From Planctomycetota bacterium (lineage in GTDB: Bacteria; Planctomycetota; Phycisphaerae; SM23-33): a stretch of 39,881 bases of DNA. The notes below the pieces were generated by a model. The model did not search any database. It was not told the origin of the DNA and saw only the letters and a program-made list of their open reading frames with translations. A program made the position numbers and the translations under genes. The stretch lies in assembly GCA_029553505.1 (NCBI GenBank), contig JAKPKY010000184.1:1-39881 (forward strand), in the 5' to 3' direction. Shown here piece by piece: positions 25,206-32,322 of this stretch (the stretch's first letter is position 1; every line of letters begins with the position of its first letter).

Positions 25206-25625
25206 CTACACGTCGAGAACCACGCGGGCGCGCCAGGCGTCGCCGTCGCGCCGCGCCTCCAGGTAATGATAGGTCACGGCCTTGATCTCCGTCCGCGGTT
25301 CGTGGCGGGCCGGATCGAGCGGTTCGCCGCAAAGCTCGCCGACGGCGGCGGTTTCCGACGCCTCCGTCACGCGGACCGACGCCACCGCGAACCGGTCGGC
25401 CTGGATCGCGCGCATCACCTCGGAGAGGAAGTCCACCACGAGCCAGTCGAGGCGTTCGGCCGTGGCGCGGATGCGGCGCGTTTCGCGCGGCGCGACGGTC
25501 CGGCGGTCGAGAACCACGTCGGTCAGCGCCTCGGCCATCGCTTCCAGCAGTTCGCCGAGGGTGTCGGCCCGGGCCTCGAGCCCGACGTCGGCCGTGTGAT
25601 CGAATATTTCGACGTGCCTGCCCAC
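25206..25625 (-). CDS. Archease, RtcB activator
   Basis: 139 aa, the usual archease size. It begins MGRHVEIFDHTADVGLEA, the family N-terminus with metal-binding D13 in HTAD, contains LDWLVVDFLSEV, and ends VVLDV with the conserved penultimate acidic region. Archease promotes the guanylylation turnover of RtcB. The start is GTG 25625; AGAGG lies too close to act as a normal ribosome binding site, and TTG 25643 is an alternative. Co-directional and upstream of rtcB, 127 bp away with a palindromic element between. Confidence 0.9.
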   Translation of the reverse strand: MGRHVEIFDHTADVGLEARADTLGELLEAMAEALTDVVLDRRTVAPRETRRIRATAERLDWLVVDFLSEVMRAIQADRFAVASVRVTEASETAAVGELCGEPLDPARHEPRTEIKAVTYHYLEARRDGDAWRARVVLDV

Positions 25626-25675
25626 GCCTCTACTGTACCCCAACGGCGCGGGATTTCTCCACGGATTCCACGCTC

Positions 25676-25731
25676 GGGTGGCACGGCTTGCGGGTGCCGT
25701 GGCTTGCGCAGCGCAGCGGAGCAACCACACG
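25676..25731. repeat. Half B hairpin plus family C element (C1)
   Basis: GGGTGGCACGGCTTG (25676-25690) is half of a B hairpin. It adjoins C1 (25692-25731), which starts GGGTGCCGTGG and ends GAGCAACCAC; GTGG.TTGC can pair with GCAACCAC. C1 matches the fuller copy at 29939-29988. This forms part of the 226-bp divergent gap between archease and the FAD oxidoreductase; no promoter hexamers were recognised there. Confidence 0.65.
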
Positions 25732-25851
25732 GAGGTCGAACGTGGTTGCTTCGTCCCGCCGGAAAATTCGCGCGGGTGTTCGCTTGTCAATCCCGCCCGG
25801 GCGGAAGTATGCTTCCGCGGACGCACCGACACGGAACGAAAGGAACCTCCC

Positions 25852-27120
25852 GTGGACGCAACATACGACATCGCGGTGATCGGGGGCGGCGCGGCGGGCC
25901 TTTGCGCCGCGGTGCAGGCGGCGCGGGCCGGCTGCCGCACGCTCCTGGTCGAGAAGACCGCCCTGCTGGGCGGAACCATCACGTCCGGGGGCGTGAATGC
26001 CCCCGCCAGCTTCCATGCCTGGGGGCGGCTGAAAATCGCCGGCATCGGCTGGGAGCTGGTCCGCCGGACGCTCCGCGAAATGGGCCACGGCCTGCCGGAC
26101 GTGGGCGACAAATTGCCCGTTCACATCGGGGTGGACGCGGTGCTCTTCGCCGCGCTGGCCGACGAGATGGTCCTGGAAAGCGGCGCCGAACTGCTGCTGC
26201 ACACGATGGTGCAGCGTGCGGCCTTCGCCGACGGGCTGTGGCGCATCGAGCTGTGCACCAAGACCGGCCCGCGCCCGGTCGCCGCGCGGGCGGTCATCGA
26301 CTGCACGGGCGACGCCAACTTCGTGACAGTGGCGGGCCTGCCCGTCGAGCGGAGCGACGTCCTCCAGCCGGGCACGCCCGTCGTGAGGGTCGGCGGATAC
26401 GACCGGGACGGACTCGATTACGACGCGTTGCAGGCGGACTTCGAGCGGGCGGTGGCGGCCGGCGAGATGCGCCCCAGCGACCCTGGCTGGGACCACGGGA
26501 AAATCCGCTTCTTCCTGCACTCGTACGGCGGGAACCGAATCCACCTGCCCGGCATCGGCGGTGACACCAGCGCCTCGCGCACCGCCGCCGAACTCGAGGC
26601 GCGGCGGGCGATGCTGCGCCTCTACCGCTGGTGCCGCCGACAGAAGGGGCTGGAAAAATTCCGCTTCGAGTGGGCCGCCCCCGAATGTGGAATCCGCGAG
26701 ACGGTCACCATCGTCGCCCGGAAGAAAATCACCCTCGCCGATTTCGAAAGCGGGCGCGTCTGGGACGACTCGGTCTGCTACAGCCTCTATAACATCGACA
26801 TCCACTGCGAGCAGAGCGTCGACTATCGCCGCCTGGCGCACGGCGTCTTCCCGACGATCCCGCTGGGCGCGATGATTCCGAAGGACGGGCGGCGGCTGCT
26901 GGCCGCAGGACGCTGCATCTCGGGCGACCGGGAATCCCACTCGGCGTACCGGGTGGAGGCGTCGTGCATGGCCATGGGGCAGGCGGCGGCAGCGGCCGCG
27001 GTGCTGGCCGTCCGCGCGAACACCGAGCCCGACGAGGTTCCGATGCCCGAGCTGCGCGCCCTGCTGGAGGCCCACGGCGCGATCGTTCCCCCGTCCGACG
27101 GACTTCCCCCGGACGCCTGA
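25852..27120 (+). CDS. FAD-dependent oxidoreductase (FAD_oxidored family)
   Basis: 422 aa from GTG 25852 (AAAGGAA six bases upstream). The FAD-binding Rossmann motif is IAVIGGGAAGLCAA at 7-20, followed by LVEKTALLGGTITSGGVN. A second FAD motif reads VIDCTGDANFV near 155, and the C-terminal RCISGDRESHSAYRVEASC closes the flavin site. The family (PF12831) includes flavoenzymes common in planctomycetes with mostly unknown substrates. No signal peptide is visible. It is monocistronic and convergent with murA across a nonamer repeat. Confidence 0.85.
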   Translation: MDATYDIAVIGGGAAGLCAAVQAARAGCRTLLVEKTALLGGTITSGGVNAPASFHAWGRLKIAGIGWELVRRTLREMGHGLPDVGDKLPVHIGVDAVLFAALADEMVLESGAELLLHTMVQRAAFADGLWRIELCTKTGPRPVAARAVIDCTGDANFVTVAGLPVERSDVLQPGTPVVRVGGYDRDGLDYDALQADFERAVAAGEMRPSDPGWDHGKIRFFLHSYGGNRIHLPGIGGDTSASRTAAELEARRAMLRLYRWCRRQKGLEKFRFEWAAPECGIRETVTIVARKKITLADFESGRVWDDSVCYSLYNIDIHCEQSVDYRRLAHGVFPTIPLGAMIPKDGRRLLAAGRCISGDRESHSAYRVEASCMAMGQAAAAAAVLAVRANTEPDEVPMPELRALLEAHGAIVPPSDGLPPDA

Positions 27121-27145
27121 CGGCTGGGAACAACGGAAAGAATGA

Positions 27146-27225
27146 ACCGCGGAGATCGCAGAGGCCGCGGAGAAGGAATTCGTTTTATTTTCCCTTTTCT
27201 CTGCGTTCTCCGCGATCTCTGCGGT
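27146..27225. repeat. Inverted nonamer repeat pair (family G)
   Basis: Left tract with 9-bp units CGCGGAGAT, CGCAGAGGC, CGCGGAGAA; right tract the reverse, TCTCTGCGT, TCTCCGCGA, TCTCTGCGG. The two arms can form an imperfect stem of nearly 30 bp around an AT-rich loop (ATTCGTTTTATTTTCCC). It fills the gap between the convergent FAD oxidoreductase and murA, so it could end transcription from both sides. Confidence 0.75.
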
Positions 27226-27246
27226 GAGTCTTCTTCTTAGGGCTTC

Positions 27247-28509
27247 TCACTCGCTGACGCGCTGGATGTCGGCGCCGAGGGCGTTGAGGCGCTGCTCGAT
27301 GCGTTCGTACCCGCGGTCGATGTGGTAGACGCGGAGGATCTCGGTGGTCCCGCGGGCGACCAGCCCCGCCAGCACCAGCGCCGCCGACGCCCGCAGGTCG
27401 CTGGCCATCACCGGCGCGCCGATCAGGCGGCGCACGCCCGTGACGATCGCCGTCGGGCCCTCCTTGCGGATGTCCGCCCCCATGCGCAGCAGTTCCGCCA
27501 CGTGCATGAAGCGGTCGGGGAAAATCTTCTCCGTGATCACGCTGTTCCCGTCGGCCAGGCACAGCAGCGTCATCAACTGGGCCTGGAGGTCGGTGGGGAA
27601 GCCCGGGTACGGCTGGGTGGTCACGTCGGTGGGCTCCAGTCGCCTCGCCGACGAGACGACCGCGCCGCCGGCGCTTGGCTCGACGTTGACGCCGATCTCG
27701 CGCAGCTTGTCCACGACGGCCATCAGGTGGTCCAGCCGCGCGTTGGTGAGGGTGACCTCGCCGTTGGTCAGGGCGGCGGCGACCATGAACGTGCCGGCCT
27801 CGATGCGGTCGGGAATGACCTCGTGCGGACAGCCCGCGAGCTTCTCCACGCCGTCGATGGTGACGCGCGGGGTGCCCGCGCCGCGGATCTTCGCGCCCAT
27901 GGCGTTGAGGAAGTCGGCAAGGTCCTCGATTTCCGGCTCGCAGGCGGCGGACTCGATGACGGTGCGCCCCTCGGCGAGCGTCGCGGCGCTCATGACGTTG
28001 GCGGTGCCCAGGACGGTCGAGCCGAACGGTCCGCCGAGGAACAGGCTCGTGCCGCGGAGCCTGCGGGCCTTGGCGACGATGTCGCCGTTGTCCAGCTCGA
28101 TCTGCGCGCCCAGGGCGCGCAGTCCCCGCAGGTGCAGGTCCACCGGGCGGGCGCCGATGGCGCACCCACCGGGCATGGAGACTCGGGCCTGGCCCCGCTT
28201 GGCCAGCAGCGGGCCCAGCACGCAGATGCTCGCGCGCATCTTGCGGACGCGCTCGTACTGCGCGTGGGAATTGGATTCGTCGCGGACCTCGATGCGCATC
28301 CGCCCGTCGGCGTGCTCGACGGACGCCCCCAGCTCGCCCAGCAGATCCGACATCGCCGTGATGTCCGCCAGCGCCGGGACGCGCGAGATGTCGCAGGGCC
28401 CTTCGGCCAGCAGCGCCGCGGCCATGATCGGCAGCGCGGCGTTCTTCGCCCCGTCGATGGCGACCTGCCCCTTGAGGCGGTTTCCTCCGCGAATGACAAA
28501 CTTGTCCAT
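27247..28509 (-). CDS. murA: UDP-N-acetylglucosamine 1-carboxyvinyltransferase MurA
   Basis: 420 aa. Start [22 protein letters not shown] (K22 and N23 in the substrate site), catalytic loop [16 protein letters not shown] with C116, the fosfomycin-sensitive cysteine, and FPTDLQAQ in the C-terminal half. It transfers enolpyruvate from PEP to UDP-GlcNAc, the first committed step of peptidoglycan synthesis, in the cytoplasm. Its presence with a PBP4-type peptidase at 33610 argues the organism makes a murein wall. Start ATG 28509; longer upstream reading lacks family similarity. Confidence 0.96.
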   Translation of the reverse strand: MDKFVIRGGNRLKGQVAIDGAKNAALPIMAAALLAEGPCDISRVPALADITAMSDLLGELGASVEHADGRMRIEVRDESNSHAQYERVRKMRASICVLGPLLAKRGQARVSMPGGCAIGARPVDLHLRGLRALGAQIELDNGDIVAKARRLRGTSLFLGGPFGSTVLGTANVMSAATLAEGRTVIESAACEPEIEDLADFLNAMGAKIRGAGTPRVTIDGVEKLAGCPHEVIPDRIEAGTFMVAAALTNGEVTLTNARLDHLMAVVDKLREIGVNVEPSAGGAVVSSARRLEPTDVTTQPYPGFPTDLQAQLMTLLCLADGNSVITEKIFPDRFMHVAELLRMGADIRKEGPTAIVTGVRRLIGAPVMASDLRASAALVLAGLVARGTTEILRVYHIDRGYERIEQRLNALGADIQRVSE

Positions 28510-28579
28510 GCCTTGCGTTCCGTGATTCGGGGACCTTCCGTGACCCGCCGCGGCCCGTGGCACCGCGCCGGCGAGAGAC

Positions 28580-28609
28580 ATTGTCCCCGCCCCGCCGCCC
28601 GCCTTGCAA
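28580..28609 (-). promoter_or_regulatory. Weak candidate promoter of murA
   Basis: Minus-strand TTGCAA (28609-28604) and GACAAT (28585-28580), 18-bp spacer; four of six matches each. The position, 70 bp before the ATG, is reasonable, but support is slight. Confidence 0.25.
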
Positions 28610-28626
28610 GCAAAACCCAATCGCGG

Positions 28627-28822
28627 CAATTTCGGATTTTGGAATTCGGATTTCGGATTGGGTGCCACGGCCAAGCGCTGTTTGCTTGGCCGTGCGATAG
28701 ACACCGGAAAGACCAAACACGGCCAGTCCCGACTTCGTCGTGACAGGCCGTGGCACCCCAGTTGAGGGTGGCACCCGGCCCCGGGCTCTTCAATCAAAAA
28801 TCCAAAATCTCAAATCCAAAAC
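28627..28822. repeat. Composite element 2: heptamer tracts flanking twin hairpin A3
   Basis: Left heptamer tract (28627-28659), twin-hairpin A3 (28660-28758), a half A copy (28761-28776), GGCCCCGGGCTCTTC, then a right tract in opposite sense (28788-28822). A3 has outer GGGTGCCAC/GTGGCACCC, a perfect 11-bp hairpin (28666-28676 with 28684-28694, loop GCTGTTT) and a second arm CACGGCC/GGCCGTG (28718-28752). Both junctions match composite element 1 read on the other strand. It fills most of the 400-bp gap 28510-28909; no gene is seen there. Confidence 0.85.
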
Positions 28823-28853
28823 GAGTCCCCCCAGCAGTCATTCCTTTCGCAAG

Positions 28854-28883
28854 AACACGGCTTGCAAGCAAGCCGTGCCACCC
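28854..28883. repeat. Hairpin element, family B (copy B2)
   Basis: 9-bp stem CACGGCTTG/CAAGCCGTG with loop CAAG and 3' foot CCACCC. Identical over its core to the copy at 33532-33561. It ends 26 bp before the methyltransferase stop codon. Confidence 0.8.
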
Positions 28884-28909
28884 GACGCGAAGGAACGGAA
28901 CGCTGTTGG

Positions 28910-29806
28910 TTACGGCCTGGCCGCCAGCAGCGCGACGGTGGACCAGGCGAGCGTCTCGTCGTCGCGGAAGCGCCGCGCGAGGCGCGGGCGGACGGCCTGC
29001 ACGTATCCGGCGTCGAGTTCGGCCAGCGGAAGCAGGCGGATGTCGGTCCACCCGGCGTCGGCGAGGAACCGCCGGTACTCGCCGGGGCGCACGCGGTTGG
29101 GCTGCCCGCGGTAGGCGCAGGCGCGGTACCAGCCGTCGCCGTGGCGGTAGAGGTTCAGCGGGTCCAGGCGGGCCAGCGGGCGCGAGTGCGTCTTGAGGTC
29201 CACGACGGCCAGCAGCCTGGCTCCCGGCGCGGCCAGCGTGGCGAGCTGGCGGAGGACGGCCGCGGGATGGTCGAAATGCTCCATCGCCGCCTGGGAGACG
29301 ACCAGGTCCGCCGGTTCGAGCCCGGCCGCGAGCAGGTTGAAATCGCCCCGGCAGACGTAGCGGAGGCGATCCGGCCGGGCGGCACGCAACGCGTCGAGCT
29401 GGCGGCGCGGCTCGGGCGGGTCGCCCAGGCGGGCCAGCAGTTGGTCGTGCAGCGCGTCGGCGGGATCGGCCAGGCGGTGCGCGTCGAAGGCGGTGCACCC
29501 CGCCGCCCCACGCGCCAGCAGCGCCAGCGCGGCGGCCAGGTCCGGGCCGGGGCCCAGTTCGAGGATGCGCCGGCCGGCGAACGGCTCTTCGCCCGGGCGG
29601 TACTCGCGGAGCAGGCGTTCCCAGCCGCCCGCGACGGACAGGCCGTACCCGATCGCCCGATCCGCGTCGCGCGGGGCAAAGTGCCGCGCCCGGCGGTACC
29701 CGCCGACGGCGTAGCGCAGCTTGTTGCCCGCCAGCGCCGCGGCGCCGAGCAGGCGCAGGCCGAGGTTGGCGAACCGCCCCGGGCGGATTGTCCGCGGATG
29801 GGTCAT
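28910..29806 (-). CDS. Class I SAM-dependent methyltransferase
   Basis: 298 aa. A basic N-terminal segment (1-60) precedes a class I fold: motif I ILELGPGPDLAAALALLA (about 91-108), motif II region YVCRGDFNLLAAG, and motif IV DLVVSQAAMEHFDHP, with GARLLAVVDLKTHSRP after it. This matches Methyltransf_11-like enzymes; the C-terminal part (RVRPGEYRRFLADAGW) is typical of small-molecule or glycan methyltransferases. Substrate unknown. ATG 29806 is chosen; ATG 29821 is in frame and possible. It is isolated, with repeat arrays on both sides. Confidence 0.8.
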   Translation of the reverse strand: MTHPRTIRPGRFANLGLRLLGAAALAGNKLRYAVGGYRRARHFAPRDADRAIGYGLSVAGGWERLLREYRPGEEPFAGRRILELGPGPDLAAALALLARGAAGCTAFDAHRLADPADALHDQLLARLGDPPEPRRQLDALRAARPDRLRYVCRGDFNLLAAGLEPADLVVSQAAMEHFDHPAAVLRQLATLAAPGARLLAVVDLKTHSRPLARLDPLNLYRHGDGWYRACAYRGQPNRVRPGEYRRFLADAGWTDIRLLPLAELDAGYVQAVRPRLARRFRDDETLAWSTVALLAARP

Positions 29807-29847
29807 CTCGCACGAGAGCATATCGCTTCGCGGCCGCGACGGAAAGC

Positions 29848-29988
29848 GGGTGCCGTGGATTGCAATCACGTGGTTGTCCCACCAAAGGTGTCCCTTCGGG
29901 ACTTCGGGACAAACCACGGCACCCTTGCGAAGGAAAATGGGTGCCGTGGATTGCGGAGTTCCGCGGCAGCGGGACGGAGCAACCACGG
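29848..29988. repeat. Family C palindromic elements C2 and C3
   Basis: C2 (29848-29924) has an outer 11-bp perfect repeat GGGTGCCGTGG/CCACGGCACCC. Inside, TTGTCCC/GGGACAA encloses two small hairpins, ACC-AAA-GGT and GTCCC-TTC-GGGAC. C3 (29939-29988) starts with the same GGGTGCCGTGG, has hairpin GCGGA-GT-TCCGC and ends GGAGCAACCACGG, like C1 at 25692. They fill the gap between the methyltransferase start and the M50 protease stop. Confidence 0.8.
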
Positions 29989-29997
29989 GATTGCCTG

Positions 29998-31020
29998 TCA
30001 GAAACTGTCGGCGGGTTCGGTGGCGGCGGGCTGGGAGTCCGTCGCGGGCTGCGAGGCGGCGTCGGCTTCGGGCGATTGCCCACGGAGTTCGGCGGCACGG
30101 GCGCGATCCTTTTCGGCGCGGTCGCGCAGGCCCAGGGCCTCCAGCGCGACGGCCCGCAGCTCGTAATAATCCGGATCGCCCGGGTGGTGCAGCTCGCGCA
30201 GGCGGATGGCCTCGTTGAGGTCTTCCAGCGCCCCGCGCCAGTTCTCCTGTCCGATGCGGGCGCTGGCCCGCTCGTAATGCATGCCCCACGACCAGCGTTT
30301 CAGCGCCAGCGCCTCGGTGTACTCGCGTTCGGCGGCGGCGTAGTCTTTGGCCTCCAGGCGGGCCTCGGCCGAGTTCCACAGGCGCGAGACTTTCTGGAGG
30401 TCCGACTCGGGCGCGAGCGACCCGACAGCCCGGATCACGCCGTGCAGCAGCGGGTCCAGCTGGTTGGTCCACAGCAGCACGATCAGCACCACCACGAACA
30501 CGCGGGTGAGTTTCGGCGCGAAGGTGGGCTTGAGTCCGGGGAGCAGGCACGGCCAGATCTTCGACCCGTCCAGCGGGGGCACGGGCAGCAGGTTGATGGC
30601 GGCGAGGATGGCGTTGATGATCGCCCCGAGTTGCAGCAGCAGGTGCGCCAGCTCGACGGAGTGCGCCGCGCGCGGCCCGAAGGCGAAGCTGTTTCGGGTC
30701 AGGAGCATCCCGGCCAGGCAGACGCCGACGAGCAGGACGTTGGCGGCGGGCCCGGCCAGGCTCGTCAGCAGGTAGTCGCGCTTCGGGCGGCGGAAGTGAT
30801 ACAGGTTGACGGGCACGGGCTTGCCCCACCCGAAGCCCAGCCAGAACAGCACCGCCGTCCCCAGCGGCGACAGGTGGCGCAGCGGGTTGAGGCTGACGCG
30901 CCCCTGGCGGCGCGCGAAGTCGTCGCCCAGCAGGCTGGCCGACCAGGCGTGGGCGAACTCGTGGAGCGTCAGCCCCGCGACGAACCCCGGCAGCAGCAGG
31001 ACGGCGACCCGCCAGGTCAC
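29998..31020 (-). CDS. M50 site-2-protease-like membrane peptidase with TPR tail
   Basis: 340 aa. Zinc protease motif HEFAH at 20-24 in the first helix, and NLLPVPPLDG at 143-152, the NxxPxPxLDG motif that supplies the third ligand (D151). Five to six membrane helices end near residue 205. The tail (about 215-320) holds TPR-like repeats (YAAAEREYTEALALKRWSWG; WRGALEDLNEAIRL). Related proteases cut membrane proteins; the lack of a PDZ domain fits the compact M50 group. The start is GTG 31020, in a GTGA overlap with the upstream gene. The substrate is unknown. Confidence 0.88.
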   Translation of the reverse strand: MTWRVAVLLLPGFVAGLTLHEFAHAWSASLLGDDFARRQGRVSLNPLRHLSPLGTAVLFWLGFGWGKPVPVNLYHFRRPKRDYLLTSLAGPAANVLLVGVCLAGMLLTRNSFAFGPRAAHSVELAHLLLQLGAIINAILAAINLLPVPPLDGSKIWPCLLPGLKPTFAPKLTRVFVVVLIVLLWTNQLDPLLHGVIRAVGSLAPESDLQKVSRLWNSAEARLEAKDYAAAEREYTEALALKRWSWGMHYERASARIGQENWRGALEDLNEAIRLRELHHPGDPDYYELRAVALEALGLRDRAEKDRARAAELRGQSPEADAASQPATDSQPAATEPADSF

Positions 31021-31808
31021 GCGACGCCCCCTTTCCCCGCCAGAGCCGCCTCCAGCCTTGCGGCGGCGTTCTCGTCCTGCCGGCGGAGTTCGCCGAGGAT
31101 TTCCCTCGCCCGGTCCACCAAGCCGACTGCCGACAGGGCCAGCCCCTGGCAGTAGAGGCGGTGGGCGGGGGGACCGTCGCCGGCTTCGGCCAGATGCGTC
31201 TCGGCCTGCGCGGTGCGCCCGGCGAGCGTGTCCAGCGCCCAGAGCACGGCGGCTGCGTGAAGATTCTTCTCGACGGCCAGCAGATGCTTCGCCCGCGCCT
31301 GGGCCTGCTCGAACCGTCCGACGAGCATGTCGTACCAGAGCAGTTCGCTGAGGATCATCCGCGAGACGATGGGCGGAAGGTCGCGCCGCTGCTCGAAGCG
31401 GCGAGCGGTCTCCACGGCGGCATTCTTGTCCTCGCCGGCAAGGGCGATCAGGAATTCCAGCGTTTCGAGCATCCCGGCCGGGTCGTCGCCGAGTCGGCGG
31501 CCCTGCTCCAGCCAGCCGGCCGCCTGCGCGACGTCCCGGTCTTCCATCGCCAGGATTCCGGCGGCGGCTGCGATTTCCGGGCGGGCGTTCGACTCCATCC
31601 AGACGGCCGCCCGGGCCAGCGCGGCGGCGGCGCCGTGATGCCGCTGGACCTGCCAGATCGCCTGCCGGGCGATCTCGCCGCTTCCGGAGATCCGCCAGGC
31701 GGCGCTGAGCAGCGTGATGGCCGACGGCGAGTGCAGCATCGCGGCGGCCTGCCCCGCCCACAGGGCCGGCAGCGACAGCAGCGTGCGAATCCAGCGAACG
31801 AGGAACAT
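31017..31808 (-). CDS. TPR-like helical repeat protein
   Basis: 263 aa. A hydrophobic N-terminal stretch (MFLVRWIRTLLSLPALWAGQ) could be an anchor. From about residue 55 the chain is Ala-rich paired helices like degenerate TPRs (AAAAGILAMEDRDVAQAAGWLEQ; ARAKHLLAVEKNLHAAAVLW). No catalytic motif. GGAGA four bases upstream supports ATG 31808. Its stop overlaps the M50 protease start, so the two are translationally coupled and may work together as adaptor and protease; that is an inference. Confidence 0.75.
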   Translation of the reverse strand: MFLVRWIRTLLSLPALWAGQAAAMLHSPSAITLLSAAWRISGSGEIARQAIWQVQRHHGAAAALARAAVWMESNARPEIAAAAGILAMEDRDVAQAAGWLEQGRRLGDDPAGMLETLEFLIALAGEDKNAAVETARRFEQRRDLPPIVSRMILSELLWYDMLVGRFEQAQARAKHLLAVEKNLHAAAVLWALDTLAGRTAQAETHLAEAGDGPPAHRLYCQGLALSAVGLVDRAREILGELRRQDENAAARLEAALAGKGGVA

Positions 31809-31846
31809 GGCGTCTCCGGTGAAACGGGATGCGGCGAGGACGAAGT

Positions 31847-32173
31847 TCAAGTCCCGGCGTGGAAGCGCAGGCCCACGGCCAGGTGGCCCATGCTCAGGAG
31901 CTTCTGGCGGTCGACGCGGACGATGGTCGCCTCGACCGGTCCGTCGCCCAGGGCGGCGAACTCCGGGCGGGGCACGGCCCCCAGCGCCAGGCGAACGGCG
32001 TGGCCGGGCTGGACGGGCGTGGTGGCCGGCACGTAGAGCATCATGCCCCCGGCGGAGATGTCCACGCACCGCCCGGGAAACTCGCGCCGGCTGGGCGCGT
32101 GATATACCTGCACGCTCGTCGCCAGCGGGTGCCTGGCATGCTTCCTGCGGTCTGCGGTCGGCGCGACACTCAT
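31847..32173 (-). CDS. PilZ domain protein (c-di-GMP receptor-like)
   Basis: 108 aa, a single PilZ domain. DRRKHARHPLAT near residues 8-19 carries the RxxxR c-di-GMP binding motif (R10 to R14 spacing), and DISAGGM at about 38-44 is the D/NxSxxG motif. It probably binds cyclic di-GMP and changes partner activity. It lies 38 bp upstream of the helical-repeat and M50 genes on the same strand, so c-di-GMP could influence that pair, though nothing shows contact. Start ATG 32173. Confidence 0.87.
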   Translation of the reverse strand: MSVAPTADRRKHARHPLATSVQVYHAPSRREFPGRCVDISAGGMMLYVPATTPVQPGHAVRLALGAVPRPEFAALGDGPVEATIVRVDRQKLLSMGHLAVGLRFHAGT

Positions 32174-32236
32174 GGCGGCTCCGTGAACTGCCGCGCCGAT
32201 GCCCGGTTGCCCGGCGCGGCTTTTTCAGTATTCTGT

Positions 32237-32265
32237 ATTCTATTGCATCCTTGCGAAAGTTCCAA
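32237..32265 (-). promoter_or_regulatory. Candidate promoter of the PilZ-TPR-M50 operon
   Basis: Minus-strand TTGGAA (32265-32260) and TAGAAT (32242-32237) with a 17-bp spacer inside an AT-rich island. Transcription would begin near 32230, some 57 bases before the PilZ ATG. The same divergent gap must contain the pfkA promoter. Confidence 0.5.
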
Positions 32266-32322
32266 TAGTCCAGACGGGCAACGGCGCGGCGGTTCGCTCC
32301 GCGCCGAAGGGAGACGGCGGAC

